A DNA stretch of 64,000 nt from Pseudofabraea citricarpa (GCA_029641185.1 JAPWGK010000002.1:2294001-2358000); one strand, 5' to 3'. Positions 11,751-23,199 are shown, counted from the first letter of the stretch. Translations and numbers: made by a program. Notes: generated from the letters alone by a model not told the origin.

Positions 11751-11753
11751 GAA

Positions 11754-11872
11754 ACATACAACAGTAGGTATTCGCTGGTGGTCACCCACCCAACTACTAA
11801 TCTACCGATCTGAGGCTTATGTATGGCAGAGCGGACGGGATGCCCAGTTCTCCTCAGTCTGTGGTCGTATGT
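11754..11872 (-). rRNA. 5S ribosomal RNA, dispersed copy
   Basis: The minus strand gives a 119-nt sequence starting ACATACGACC and ending GTTGTATGT. These ends pair over nine positions (helix I, with one G-U). The internal control and loop sequence TAGTAGTTGGGTGGGTGACC is the conserved fungal 5S core, followed by ACCAGCGAAT. A pol III T9 terminator follows directly. Compared with the Neurospora 5S as I recall it, differences fall in paired stems and are compensated: helix II reads CTGAGG/CCTCAG, and the stem near the 3' half reads GGTA/TACC. Filamentous ascomycetes usually carry 5S genes singly and scattered, as here. I judge it functional rather than a relic. Confidence 0.94.
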
Positions 11873-12331
11873 GACAGTCGTATTCCTAAATCTTATTATG
11901 ATACTTGGTTTTTGATATCGTTGGAACCAAAAACGAATCAGCGACGGCGACTTACATCTCATCATCTATCAACATCTTCGCGTGCTGCAGTAGCCGAAAG
12001 AGAGAGCAAACTGATTTTTTCATCACAGAGGAGATGAATTTATATAAAAAAAAATTCAAATATCGAACCCCCTGGCACAGGCCCAGGCCTAGGTAACTTA
12101 GCTCTGGGAAGACTCTCAAGATGCAGAACTACTCAGCTGGCAGATGCCGATGTTGATTGATGGGATGCGATGTGAGTATGAGATATAAACAAGCGACGGG
12201 GAGGGTATCAGATATATCGATCGAGAGAGAGATACTTGGAAACCAAGGGATAGAGAAGAGAAGAGAAGAAGCTCACTGCGCTATACTATACTGCTGAAGA
12301 TGCCTGCTGGTGCTGATGCCGATTGTGATTT

Positions 12332-12419
<88 letters not shown>

Positions 12420-12710
12420 TTTTTTCTTCTCTCTTTGGATATCTTCACCGTCACATTCGGGGTACGGCACCCAGCAATCTTGAGCGTCACAGAACAATGC
12501 TGATGTAGATTGGGAATCGAGTATCTAGTTCAGGGAGCATCGCGTAGCTCAAAGGATCCTCTTGCTTTGAACTAAGTAGGTACCTAGTGTAGGTGTATTT
12601 TCAGATTCGACTTCCGAGCAAAGCGAGTCTACAATAGATAAACACACAGCCTCAGAAGTTCTCAAGACCATAGTCAACACCTTCCACATCCTCAAGACAA
12701 CCAGCACCAG
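11873..12710. other. Intergenic with a long CTTT tract
   Basis: No gene was found. The interval contains the CTTT microsatellite and about 280 bp of downstream sequence of the PaxB-like gene. Open frames across the microsatellite encode only KKERKK repeats and are not genes. Confidence 0.6.
12328..12426. repeat. (CTTT)n microsatellite, about 95 bp
   Basis: Some two dozen nearly perfect TTTC units on the plus strand, ending in a T run. This is a strong purine/pyrimidine strand asymmetry. Confidence 0.96.
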
Positions 12711-13529
12711 CTAACTCCTCTTCCCAGACTTCCCACGCACGTCTCCCCCGCGATACTTCCTCCCATCCGCAGCGACGACCTCCGTCTTCCGCACGCGCCA
12801 GAGGACAAACGGGTAGGCCAGATCGGAAAGAATGCCTGTGGCACAGAGGAAGAGCGAGAAGGGGGAGACGACATAGGGATGGGCGTCAGTCCAAAAGTAC
12901 CAAGCCCAGGCATACTGAGCATGCAAGCCGACGAGACTGCCAACAGCGCGCGTCGCCCAGATAGGCCAGCTGACGCCGGCGGAGTGCTCGCGCACGAGGA
13001 GCTGGCAGAGGCTCATGACGGAGAGGACGACCTGGGCGAGCATGGCGCTCCAGTAGCCGAGCTCTGTCGTATCGACGCCGGCGTCCTTGCCAGCGTAGAA
13101 CTTGCCCTCGCGGCCGCCGAACTGATTGTCGAGCCACCAGCGCGCGAAGGTCCAGTGCGCCAGGACAGAGCCCGCCAGCAGCGCAGCGAAGGCCTTCCCG
13201 ATGTTCCTCTGCACGAGCGGAGCGTGCGCCCACTCGTTGTGCCCATGCTTCACCACCCCGTACACCAGCCCGAAATCGATCACCATCCAGATGCCGAAGC
13301 AGATCTGCTCGAGCCGCTCTTCAGCCACGAATACCGCGTACACGACCTCCCATGCGAAGTTGAAGGCCAGCGCGAACAGCGGCATCCCGTACGACTGCGT
13401 CCGCAGCGATTCCCGCACCATCAGCATGTAGCAGATGGTCCAGAGGCTGCCACCGATCTGCAGGAAGCCGTTGCAGACCAGCACGACGTGCTGTGCGACG
13501 TGAGCCGGTGGGATGTCGTTGGATCCCAT
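12711..13529 (-). CDS. PaxB/Pyr4-like integral membrane terpene cyclase family protein
   Basis: Intronless 272-aa protein with about seven hydrophobic helices. It matches the small membrane family that includes the indole-diterpene cyclase PaxB and the meroterpenoid cyclase Pyr4. These protonate an epoxide or olefin and fold a prenyl chain. The two acidic residues essential in Pyr4 have counterparts here: E61 in FNFAWEVVY and D236 in GILSDLAYPF. I chose the ATG at 13529 (MGSNDIPP) because upstream in-frame codons lack another ATG and would add a long unlikely extension. No prenyltransferase, FAD epoxidase or P450 lies beside it, so it is an orphan family member and its substrate is unknown. 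It is transcribed divergently from the amidase gene across a 660-bp spacer. Confidence 0.82.
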   Translation of the reverse strand: MGSNDIPPAHVAQHVVLVCNGFLQIGGSLWTICYMLMVRESLRTQSYGMPLFALAFNFAWEVVYAVFVAEERLEQICFGIWMVIDFGLVYGVVKHGHNEWAHAPLVQRNIGKAFAALLAGSVLAHWTFARWWLDNQFGGREGKFYAGKDAGVDTTELGYWSAMLAQVVLSVMSLCQLLVREHSAGVSWPIWATRAVGSLVGLHAQYAWAWYFWTDAHPYVVSPFSLFLCATGILSDLAYPFVLWRVRKTEVVAADGRKYRGGDVRGKSGKRS

Positions 13530-14189
13530 GTTTGTTTCGGCCGAGTGGGAAGCTGGATTAGTGGTATTGTATAATCTGGCAGTTAATAACTGTATGGCTG
13601 CGACACGAAGGAAGAGGACGTGAGGTCGGAAAGGGGAAGAAGAGTTCAGCCCCACTCGAGAAGCTGTGATGTACGGCACCTTTTACCTTGTTGCTTACTT
13701 TGCCTTGCCCTTTTCGAACGATCCACGTCCAGATATGGGCGCCTGTCTGTCTGTGCCAGCTGGCCCATTTTTGTTTTGGGCTTGTACGATAACTGAGCTG
13801 ACTGAGATGAGGTATGCCATGCCACGCCATGTTTGCATCGGAAACTATTAATTCCAATTCCGCGGCCAAGGTGCAACAACGTAAAAAACTCACGTATCGT
13901 GTTGCTGGGGCGATTTGTCAGATCTTACCAAGTACGTATGAGGACTGATGATGAGTAGGAGTGAAGAAAAAGATCGAGAGACAAAACAAAACAATACAAC
14001 AGCCACAGGCACGCCAAGGTTCGGTAAACTTAAGGTTCTGTACCTCGGCATCTACTGAAGTACCATCCACTTTACCCCAGCTTTCAAAAGCAGCAGCATC
14101 CAAGCATGATATCATGATTGTACGACTCCAAAAATTGCACAGCTATCTATTCTCGAGAGTATAGGTTCCGTGGTTGAGAGAGCCAACGA
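13530..14189. promoter_or_regulatory. Shared upstream region of the cyclase-like and amidase genes
   Basis: A 660-bp spacer between two divergent start codons. I see no open frame worth calling and no clear paired operator. Both promoters must lie here. Confidence 0.5.
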
Positions 14190-15946
14190 ATGACGATGGG
14201 GTCTCCTCCTTCTCCCTCTACCTGGCAAGCAATAGCAGCCCGCAAACAAGCAGCGCGTCAGTCACTGATTCCACAAGAATGGCAGCTCACGTCACGCCCC
14301 TCAAGCCGCACAAAGAACGTGCTGGGCGAGGCTCGACGCAGCGGGATCCTCAGCGGGCGAGAGCTTGAGATTACAGAAGAGCACGACGCGACCTCGCTGG
14401 CCTCAAGGATCCGGTCGGGGAAGTACACGGCCGAAGAAGTGACGAGGGCATTCTGCAAGAGAGCCGCAGTTGCTCAGCAGGTCTGCAACTGCTTGACGGA
14501 GATCATGTTCGACGAGGCCATGTCGCGCGCTCGAGAGCTCGACGGCGAATTTGCAAGGTCCGGAAAGGTCACGGGTCCGCTGCACGGCGTGCCCATCTCT
14601 GTGAAGGATACGTTCAAGGTGAGAGGCTTCGATTCATCCATTGGAATCGCCTCGCTAGCCGACAAGCCCGCAGAGCAGAATTCTCTCCTGATAGATATCC
14701 TCCTGGAAGCTGGCGCGGTGCTGTATTGCAAGACCGGCGTACCGCAGACGCTTATGGCGTTGGATAGCGAGAACAATCTATTCGGGCGAGTCTTGAACCC
14801 TCGCAACAGGCTAGCCACAGCGGGGGGCAGCTCTGGCGGCGAAGGAGCCCTGCTTGCGATGCGAGGGAGCGTCCTCGGCGTCGGCACTGACGTGGGAGGT
14901 AGCATCCGGATTCCTGCTATGTGCAATGGGCTGTATGGCATCAAACCCTCAGCGCAGCGGGTCCCTTATTCGGGCCAGGAGAGCGGTGCGCAGCCTGGAG
15001 CTGCCAAGCTAGGCTTGCCGGCAAGTGCTGGGCCCATTGCGAGAAGTGTGCGGGACTGCGAATTGTTCTTGAGAGTCGTCGCTGATGCTCAGAGCTGGGA
15101 GCGAGATGCAGCTGTGGCCTATGGGTTTTGGGAGGACCAGGGACAGATCCGACGTGCTGGCGCGAAGGCTTTGATCGGGGTCATTCGTACTGATGGCTTG
15201 ATCACTCCCTTGCCACCTGTTGCGAGGGTCATGCAGGAAACGGTAGAAGCTCTGCAGAAAGCAGGCCATGAAGTCGTCGAGATTGACGCACCGGCTTTCA
15301 AGCGTTGCCAGTCACTGGCCAATGGCCTTTTTGGAGTGGACGGTGCCAATTTTATGTTTGATTTGCTTGAGAAGACCGGTGAACCATTGACGAATTGGCT
15401 CTCTACACGGCTCAAGAGGAAGGATCCCATCTCGCTAGATAAGCTCCGTGACTTGCATGCGAAGAAGATCGAACTAGAGACTGAAATGTTGAAGATGTGG
15501 AAAGATAACAAGACGGGTAGGACGGTTGACGCTATCATCTGCCCAGTGGCTCCTCACCCAGTGCCCCCCGTGGATCGCTGGAATGGTGTCAGTTACACGT
15601 CGACCTTTGTGCTTCTAGATTATCCAGCTGGCACTTTACCCGTTCGTGATATTACAAAGTCGGATCTAAGTAGCGAGATGGCGAATACAAAACCGTTAGG
15701 GAGTTGGGATAAGGTTAACCGAGAACTATGTAAGTCTTCCAATGAGTTTACAGATATGTAGTGATTAAGGGCCCGTGATTAACTGTTGTAGGGGATAAAA
15801 CATCTATCGATCGAGATCTTTATCTGGATACCAAGTTGTCTATCCAAGTTGTTGCGCCCAGGTTACAAGAGAGAAGACTGTGTCAAGCCATGGCTCTGAT
15901 AGATGAAGCTCTGCATGCAACAAATCCCGAAAGAGCAAAACTATAA
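14190..15946 (+). CDS. Amidase-signature family amidase (fungal acetamidase-like)
   Basis: Two exons, 14190-15729 and 15792-15946, joined across a 62-bp GT-AG intron that restores the codon for W in NRELW. The product is 564 aa. It is an amidase-signature hydrolase using a Ser-cisSer-Lys triad. The lysine is K139 in VPISVKDTF. GGSSGGEGAL carries the cis-serine at about S214. GTDVGGSIRIPA carries the nucleophile S238. The spacing is the same as in FAAH. The C-terminal exon supplies the family's QVVAPRLQERRLCQAM-like end, so the in-frame stop at 15759-15761 is intronic. These enzymes release ammonia from small amides or act on fatty-acid or aryl amides; the substrate cannot be told. No signal peptide. 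A second ATG three codons in is an alternative start. Confidence 0.9.
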
Positions 15947-16877
15947 ATTTTCGACCAAGCATTTCTCTTACTGTACCAAGAAGCTGCGTCTTTCCGAGTG
16001 ACATATCTAGTGACATATCTGTAATAACGATGCGAAGCTGCAACAAGACATAAATTAAATTCTGCATTGCACGGTGTGAGATAAAAAGGAGATAAGCATG
16101 AAACAAGTTCCTGGAGATTATTTCAATTTACTATGCGGGTACTCGGTACTGTAAAAAATCTCGAGAATCTCATTCGAGTTCCAGGAGTTTGTCCACTTAC
16201 CTCTTCCTCGGATGCATAGATTCAATGCCTCCGAAGTGGACAAGGGACAAGAACAAGGCAGCCAGTCACGGGACCGTCAGCCAGCTCCATGGAATGAATT
16301 GCGAGGCGGAAGAGTTCCAGAGGATCCGTGAAGATCATCATTTCAACCAGGTAGACCGGAAGACTGATTTCTGCAGAGGAGAATTTCGCGAGTCAAGAAA
16401 GAGATATCGGCAGGAGATGATCCAATCCTTTGAGAAACTATTGATTATCCAAAGGGCGTTTCGACCCTCGCTCGGGAACTGGAAGAAGGCGACAAGAGTG
16501 TCTCACCGATAGGGCAAGCAAAGCGGCGAGTCAAGCAGATCTCTTGACGGATGAACATTGCTTCCTTCCAGATTCCAACCAAGGCACAGAGGGCATGGAA
16601 GGATCACGATGCGAGGATTAGTTGATCATCCCGAACATCAACATTGCCATATTACCATGACAATGAGAGTCAAGGCATCCTTCTAGGAAATCATCAAATC
16701 CCATGCTCGGAAGAATTAACAAACCGAGGCAAGGAACCAAGATGACATCAAGCAGAAGTGCATTCTTGAGAAATAACCCCTAGCGAGGGCGATGAAAAGT
16801 CAGACGTCGGGACCACCATGTCGGGGCCGAGGGAGGACTCGGTACTGAGCCTCTTGACCCTAGGATTCCCCTGTGCT
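15947..16877. other. Convergent spacer with one weak small ORF
   Basis: This lies between the 3' ends of the amidase and COQ3 genes. An ATG-initiated plus-strand frame at 16225-16512 encodes 95 aa starting MPPKWTRDKN. It is basic, with no recognisable motif. I cannot tell a small gene from a chance frame. Nothing else is visible. Confidence 0.4.
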
Positions 16878-17732
16878 TTATTGATCCTTTCTGATGCCAA
16901 AAAAGTAATTCCCCAGCTTCTCACTGCCCGTAACCTCCTTCCAGCCAAACCCAGGCACGTATACCACGCCCATAACCCTTGGACTATTCCAACCACTCTG
17001 TTTTAGGAAATGGCCTCTGAGCTCATCCTCATTGATATACTGTTCCCAATCGTGTGTCCCTCTCGGAACAATGCTCATCAGATCCTCGGCGATCACCTTG
17101 GTAGTCAACCAGCTCGTCCATGTCCTCGCCATGGTGCTCATCACGATCCACCCGCCCGGCTTTACAAACGGCGCACAAGCATCCAGAAAGTCAGCTGGAT
17201 GTGTGATGTGCTCAATGACCTCGAATAAAGATAACACATCGTATTGCTCGTCCACGGATTTCGGTCGTGGCAATCCTTCGATCGATGTATTCAGATACGA
17301 CAACTTTTTAGTCAGACTTGGATCCCTTTTCGCATGCGCTTTCGCTACAGCTAGCACTTCTGGTGTGGGATCGATCGCTGTCACACTCCCTGTACTCGAC
17401 AGCCGGGCGGCGCTCTCAGCAAATATGCCTCCTCCACATCCTATGTCTAGAAATCTCAGATTCGAGGTTGGCGGCGCGGTAGGTTGGGAAGCGTGGCAGG
17501 CCTTGATGAAATCATGGCGGAGAGGGTTCATAAGATGAAGCAGTCGAGAAGAGCCATGAGGATCCCACCATGTTGAAGCTAGAGCATTGAAATGTGAGAC
17601 CTCTGTCGGATTGACTGATGACGTAGAGCTGCTATGAGCACGGAATTGATTCTGGATAAAGCGCGGCGTATTTCGAAGGAGCAGATTGAGGTTCCGAAGA
17701 GATGTCGGGCGAATAGAACATGGTGTGGCCAT
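16878..17732 (-). CDS. coq3: Ubiquinone biosynthesis O-methyltransferase Coq3, mitochondrial
   Basis: Single-exon frame. With the ATG at 17732 it gives 284 aa; a further ATG at 17807 would give 309 aa (yeast Coq3 is 312 aa). I prefer 17732 because it yields a clean matrix-targeting presequence, MATPCSIRPTSLRNLNLLL, rich in R, S and L with no acidic residues. The class I SAM fold is evident: FLDIGCGGGIFAE (motif I), VTAIDPTPEVLAVA, then YDVLSLFEVIEHI and PGGWIVMSTMAR. Coq3 catalyses both O-methylations of the quinone ring on the matrix side of the inner membrane. The end KLGNYFFGIRK resembles the C-terminus of fungal homologues. Confidence 0.93.
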   Translation of the reverse strand: MATPCSIRPTSLRNLNLLLRNTPRFIQNQFRAHSSSTSSVNPTEVSHFNALASTWWDPHGSSRLLHLMNPLRHDFIKACHASQPTAPPTSNLRFLDIGCGGGIFAESAARLSSTGSVTAIDPTPEVLAVAKAHAKRDPSLTKKLSYLNTSIEGLPRPKSVDEQYDVLSLFEVIEHITHPADFLDACAPFVKPGGWIVMSTMARTWTSWLTTKVIAEDLMSIVPRGTHDWEQYINEDELRGHFLKQSGWNSPRVMGVVYVPGFGWKEVTGSEKLGNYFFGIRKDQ

Positions 17733-20279
17733 TGCAATTGCGCGTGGAGGCCAGGAGGCGTTCGAAGATATGTTTTGTTGACTATTGAGCTTCGAAGCCG
17801 GTATCATGCGGCAGAAAGTAGACGCGGCACCGAGACCATCCCGTCCATGATCACGCTCGTGATCACGTGTCGGGTGACCACGAGACTTGTTCAACGTTCA
17901 CCTTGAAATCTTGAAGACAGAAAGATTGAAGTCTTCTGTCGCGCCCCGCTATGAAACCCGCCCGGTACACCAGTTGGCTTGAACGCGTGGCATATCATCG
18001 GTTCGGCAATCCTTCAGAATCCGAAATTGCACAATAGTGCCAGGCACTTATGAAAGACTTGTGCACAGGGGAGGGCTCATGAACAAAGTTTCCTACGGCA
18101 TGTTTAAGTGGACGGCGAAAAGAGGTCCGAGATATACGAAAACTCTGTTCTTGGTCTGGAGAATAGCAAAAGGTGCTGCATTGCTATTGCAACTGTGAGA
18201 AGATGAACTGAAGAGGGGAAGTGTATCAGAGTGAACCCCAAGCCCAAGAAGCCGAGAAAGAATAAACGAAGCTGGACAAGGCATTCGTTCCATGAAGTCG
18301 ACTGACATTCTAGATCACCATCTGCCCGTCTCTCCGATAATAACTTCCTCCACTTCTCAAACGCTCGATTGCTGATCTCGTGATTCATTGGTGCAAGAGC
18401 ACGCTAAGCCCTGAGGACCTCCGAGACAGATCTTAGTCTGATCCACCGCAATGCTTAGGCCTCACGGTATATCTCCCAAGAGCGGACAGTCCCGTTCAGC
18501 TGGCGAAGGGGATTGGGATGGTTGACTTTATGCCATAGTGCTGGTGTCTTAGACGTTGTTAAGTTTGGCAACTCGATGGTCGTTGTGGTTAGTGTGGACT
18601 CGTCAGACGAGGCTGATTGCTGTTGCCCTTCAACGGCCCGCCCCAACGATGGACCAATGGCTGAGGGTGACAAGTGTTTGAGGGGTGTCCGTGTCAGCAT
18701 TCTTCGCTCTGAGATATGGAGAGTAGAGTTTAGAGGTCCAGAAGTTCAGAAGCCATCTCGGTCCACTCGTGGGGAGGTTCCTGGGATGACAGGTGGGATC
18801 ATTGAGGTTGGCGATCGGCGTAGGAGAATTGATTCCTGTCTCAGGATCATCCCAAAGTCAGTACTGGACAGTAGCGAGGTGTCAGGATCCAGCTGTCAAG
18901 TTGAACCGATGTGCTGGGAAGAGACATTCTTCTGAAACGACTGAAGATAGGCGGGGAGCAGTCCGATTGAGTGTGGAAGTGGACGGCTCTGGGCCGTAAA
19001 GGGAACGAAGAGGCCTCAGGTTGATGGACGGGCGACCCAACAGAGGTTGAGAGCATCGGCGAGTCGGTGGTTGTGGTTGTGGTTGCATTGCATTGTCACA
19101 GGCTGAAGAGTTTGCGAGGGATGTGCAATCTGATGTTGGAATAGCCTCAACTCTGCCACTCTGTCATGGCTGAAGGTCGAGAGAGTACTGTACATGTACC
19201 TCGGTGTGGTGGGGATAGTAGCATTCCTGCGCTTCACCACATCCAGCGTTGCTCCGGCCGACGATGATGATGTTTATTTCGCAGAGATTTGATGGTGAAA
19301 CAAAGTTTGGGAAACATTTGTTGTTGTTGTTGTCGGTAATCTATTTTGGGGGGGTTTTGTTATCGAGCGATGGGCGATAGAAAGAAAAGGCGACGACGGG
19401 TTGTGGGCAGGTGGGCTAGTGGGCTAGTGGGCGGGGGGCAGTGGGTTCAGGGCTATGGGTTATGGGTTCAGGGCTACAGGTTATACTACAGGCTGTGGGC
19501 TATAGGCTACAGGACTCAGGACAGTACTGTAGACAGTGTCGAGGCTAGAAGGAAGAATAACATGACGGCGCTGGACTACCGCTTCGAGCCCACTGTTCAT
19601 GCGGCGGTCATGTGCTCATTGGCTGCAGCGTCGGTTCTCGGGCGAGAGATGTTCTTGGTCTTCTCTGCTGTGGCGTTGGAAGTTCATCGTCCACTTTCTG
19701 CTTCCCTGCGGCCTGGGGCAGTGCATAAAGGGGAACCGTCTCACGAAAATGAACTTGCCCATAGCAGTGCTCCCCCGGTCATCCCGACATCTCTCTCTCT
19801 CTCATTACTTGTATCGCCTGCTCCTCCACTTCCCTCCCGACTCCTTCTCTCCTTCTTCTTATTCTTCACCTTCACCTAAAACCCGCTCACATCACCACCA
19901 CATCTCACTTCTTGATTACTACATCACTCACTACCACTACATCAACTTCCGCAATACCCTCCAATACCTCCAGCTCTTGACAACATCCCGCTCTCCGTCT
20001 CACCACCGCCTTATCTTGTTTCCTAGCCATCGGTATACGAATCCAGGTCGCATTCATCCGCAGCCCGTCGCTACTCATTCGCTACAGCAGCCAGCTCGCA
20101 CTTGGCGCTACACCGGGCCACGCGTCCCTCCATAAGCGAAAGCAAACCACCTCCCCAAGGCACCCGACCCAGAACACCTCCCAACTCAGGTTCTCACTTC
20201 ATCACTACACTACTCGCAGTCCGTTTCGACTCCATCAGAACATCGCATCAACACCGTCGAACCCACGATACCTTCGCCC
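17733..20279. other. Long spacer and bZIP leader
   Basis: There is no supported gene. A 94-codon minus-strand ATG frame at 18104-18388 is the most natural-looking open segment but has no motif. Between 19420 and 19530 there is a G-rich stretch of imperfect GGGCTA/GGGTTC repeats. From about 19790 to 20000 the plus strand is a pyrimidine-rich tract with CTCTCT runs, typical of a fungal transcription start. The 5' leader of the bZIP gene may therefore be some 300 bases long. Confidence 0.5.
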
Positions 20280-22112
20280 ATGATGTCCTCACAAGTAAAG
20301 TTCGAGCAAAGCTCATCGTCCGCCTCCCAGCAGTCCAACTGCATCGACCCGCTAGAGTCTATGATTGACTTCTCCGAGTACGAGACCGTCTCATACCAGT
20401 CGCCATCCATCTCTCCATCGCAGTCATCCAAGACACAGTTCTCGCGACCAGTATCCAACACACCGGCGGCGCTCCCATCGAGCACCCAGCAGCAATTGTC
20501 CGGACCCAGCCACAACTACGATCTGTACAAGCAGCAGACCGGTATTCCCCAGGGAGCAGTTGCCAACACCTTGGCCATCAACGAGCAGAATGTGCACATC
20601 AACAACCAATACGGCTTCGCAGGCGAGTACCTCTCTGGTCTCAGCCCGAGCGATGACTTCGTCGACTTCGGCTCCAACCCAAGACAAGCATCATACAATG
20701 CGTCCGAGATGGATATGGAGTTCGGATCATCACCCGAGCCAACCTTCTTCTACCCAGAGCAGTCTTTCGTCAACCCAAGCTCTTTGAACGGACAAGAAAA
20801 CATGGCCGTCCCAGCCGTTCTCCCAACCCAATCCAGCAGCAACGTCGGTCGTCTCTGGCCTGGAATGCATCAGCAACAAGCCGCACTTGCGAAGGCTCAA
20901 GCACAACAGAAGCAACAGCAACAGATCATCCAGCAACAGCGCCAGAACGCCATGGGTGGCCAGCAGAGACCACAACAGAGACAACGTGGATCTCACCCAC
21001 CCGCCGATCCCATCGTCGAGGAGAAGATCTCTCAACTCCTCAACTCGATGAGACAGAGCAGCGTTTCTACTGAGGATGATTCTCAGAACCAGAATGGCAA
21101 CAACATGTCCCACGCCCACCGCATGCGCAAGGAAGAGGAGGACATGGATGAGGACGAGCGATTGTTGGCCAGCGAGGAAGGCAAGAAGCTGAGCAGCAAG
21201 GAGCGAAGACAACTCCGCAACAAGGTCTCAGCACGTGCTTTCCGATCAAGACGCAAGGGTAAGCAATAATCACCATACAGGCATAACATCCACTAACACA
21301 TCACAGAGTACATTGGTCAACTCGAGGGCGAGATCGCCACCAAGGTCAACGAGAACACTGATCTCCGCAACCAGAACAGAGCTTTGATGGAAGAGAACAC
21401 TCGTCTCTCAGACCTCACTCGCATGCTTCTCTCGTCACCATCTTTCTCTGGCTTCCTTGACACACTCAGCACCAACCCAGCTGCCGTTCAACAGTCAGCT
21501 CCCGCTCCAGTTCAGCAACAACCTCAGGTTGAGCGTCAAGTCCGCAAAGATGTCAACCCATATGCTCACAGCCAGTTGACTCAACAACACATTGGCATGA
21601 CCATGATCCCAGAACAGACAATGGACTTCTCAATGCTCGACTTGAACACCGACGGCGGTTACAGCTACCAACCTCAAGTCTTCTCTGTTCTCTCAATGCC
21701 AGAGACCATCATTGATGCTTCCATCCTTTCCGGCAAGGCCTCCAACATCGTCCCATCCTTCACCAGCTCCGATGACGAGAAGGTCGAACTCCCAACCATC
21801 GAGCGCATGCCAGTCAAGGAGGAGGCCCCAGCTGCTACCACTCCTGTCGCTGATGATGAGTTTGATAACGATCCCGCCTTCGCTCTCTTCGCTGAATTAT
21901 CTACCACCGCTGCACCTGTTCAATCAACTCTCGAATTCACAGCTTCCCTCTGGGCCGGCATTCCATCCGAGAAAGAATCCCAATATACTCTCGTCGATGT
22001 TACTGCTGCTGATGAGTCCGTCGCTGAGCAAGCAATGGCTAGATTAGATCGTCTCTGTGCTAGCATCGATGAGGCCACCGCGCGTCTCGAGGCTCTCACG
22101 GTCGACCTATAA
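20280..22112 (+). CDS. bZIP transcription factor with Q-rich segment
   Basis: Two exons, 20280-21258 and 21307-22112, split by a 48-bp GT-AG intron within the basic region. The product is 594 aa. The basic motif NKVSARAFRSRR has the invariant N-x7-R spacing at about residues 314-325. Splicing joins it to EYIGQLEGEI and a zipper with leucines in heptads through about residue 365 (TDL, RAL, TRL, RML). A glutamine-rich block of about 35 residues lies near 205-240. The C-terminal half is acidic and Ser/Thr-rich, as in activation domains. The product is a nuclear DNA-binding dimer. The basic region and the following SSPSFSGFLD resemble a bZIP class widespread in filamentous ascomycetes, but I cannot name the orthologue with confidence. 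Two tandem ATGs open the frame. The leader is long and CT-rich. Confidence 0.9.
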
Positions 22113-22940
22113 TCTCGGTCGCTTCTTAGTCTGTTGAATTTGGTGCTTGCGTTTTAGCGAAACTTATCTGGGTTGGTGTTCCAAGGCGTTCTCTTGATCT
22201 AAGGACAAGAAATATTATACTGCTACCTCTCTTTTGTCTTTTTTGTTTTGTTTTACGATGACGGAGTCATGAAAAGAACCTCGCACAAACATTTTTTTCT
22301 TCTCTTGCTCACTTTACCTTCTCTGCCATTTGTTTTTATTGTGGATGGGACGGCACGGGATGGGATGGTTATCTTATGGAGGGGGGTCTGGATAGGATTG
22401 GTGGATATTTAGTATCATAGAGAGCTGTAAAGCAATTCAAATTTGAACATTCACTCTACATTCCTGTCTTCTTGTTCTCTGCTGTGCGCTTGCTTGCTAG
22501 TCTGCTGTTTCTCATAGTGTATGTACTTTGTTGATCCTGTTTCTTGTATGATCGCTCAGTCTTTCAGCACCTGGCTGGCTACCTTGCTGTCGCTATCTCA
22601 CTATCTCGCTCACCACGTGCTTAAAAGCTATACACGATTCGCTTTCACTTGAGCCCGACCACAAAGATTTCACATTTCACATTTCATATTTCATATCTCA
22701 TGCAGCGGCAGACAGGAAGGAAGCACCTAAAGCAGCCATAGGCATAGTCAGAGCCAGAGGTAGGGGCAGATTGATCGCTTCAAAGAAATTCCGAACCCGT
22801 CGACATGTCGTTTTATATGCGTATAACGTCCCCTGCTGTTGCTGCTGTTACTAACGTCGCTCTCGCTCTCTCTTTGATTTGATTTGATCATCATCCTGAA
22901 GACGAATGGATATATGCTGTGGTGACTTTGTGACTAACGG

Positions 22941-22977
<37 letters not shown>

Positions 22978-23020
22978 AGAGTCATTCATGCAAACACTCA
23001 CTCACTCACTCACTCACTCA
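22941..23020. repeat. (ATC)12 and (ACTC)6 microsatellites
   Basis: A pure ATC trinucleotide run at 22941-22977 is followed within 20 bases by an ACTC run at 22995-23020. Confidence 0.95.
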
Positions 23021-23199
23021 AACTACTTTTCCACACTGGGCAAAAGAAATATATCTATATAAACCCTTCTACCCCCCTACCCCCCCTTCCCAGACAAAGG
23101 CATCTGAAGCAGCAGGAGTCGTGGTCCGGTCTGGTCTGGGGAGCCATCCCATGCTGAAAGCCAGCATCTTTTGTTTAAACGGCCGGCGGCACGTATTCC

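Larger units (their letters stand above)
9372..11753. other. Intergenic, no supported gene
   Basis: This contains the methyltransferase promoter and about 2 kb of sequence with no convincing coding region. Several frames open here but have no intron logic or recognisable motifs. A TGATATCAGAGC motif at about 10480 resembles a retrotransposon primer-binding site (see findings). A CTAT microsatellite lies at 11289-11326. Confidence 0.55.

Noticed and set aside
12055..12130. Minus-strand GGGTTCGATATT, considered as a tRNA B-box
   Set aside because: No matching A-box or acceptor stem lies at the right distance.
12273..12497. Overlapping frames encoding KKERKK repeats
   Set aside because: They are translations of the CTTT microsatellite.
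12879..13574. 231-codon plus-strand frame opposite the cyclase-like gene
   Set aside because: It is antisense to a gene with clear family motifs in GC-rich DNA. It is Ala/Glu/Arg-rich and without domain.
16189..16512. Plus-strand frame of 107 codons
   Set aside because: It begins at a TTG. The ATG version is 95 codons with no motif or splice evidence, so I only mention it in the interval.
18104..18388. 94-codon minus-strand ATG frame MNHEISNRAF...
   Set aside because: The start looks natural, but the second half is a run of hydrophobic residues encoded by pyrimidine-rich DNA and there is no supporting signal.
20102..20368. Frame overlapping the bZIP start, considered as a regulatory uORF
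   Set aside because: It starts at TTG, not ATG, so it is not a convincing uORF.
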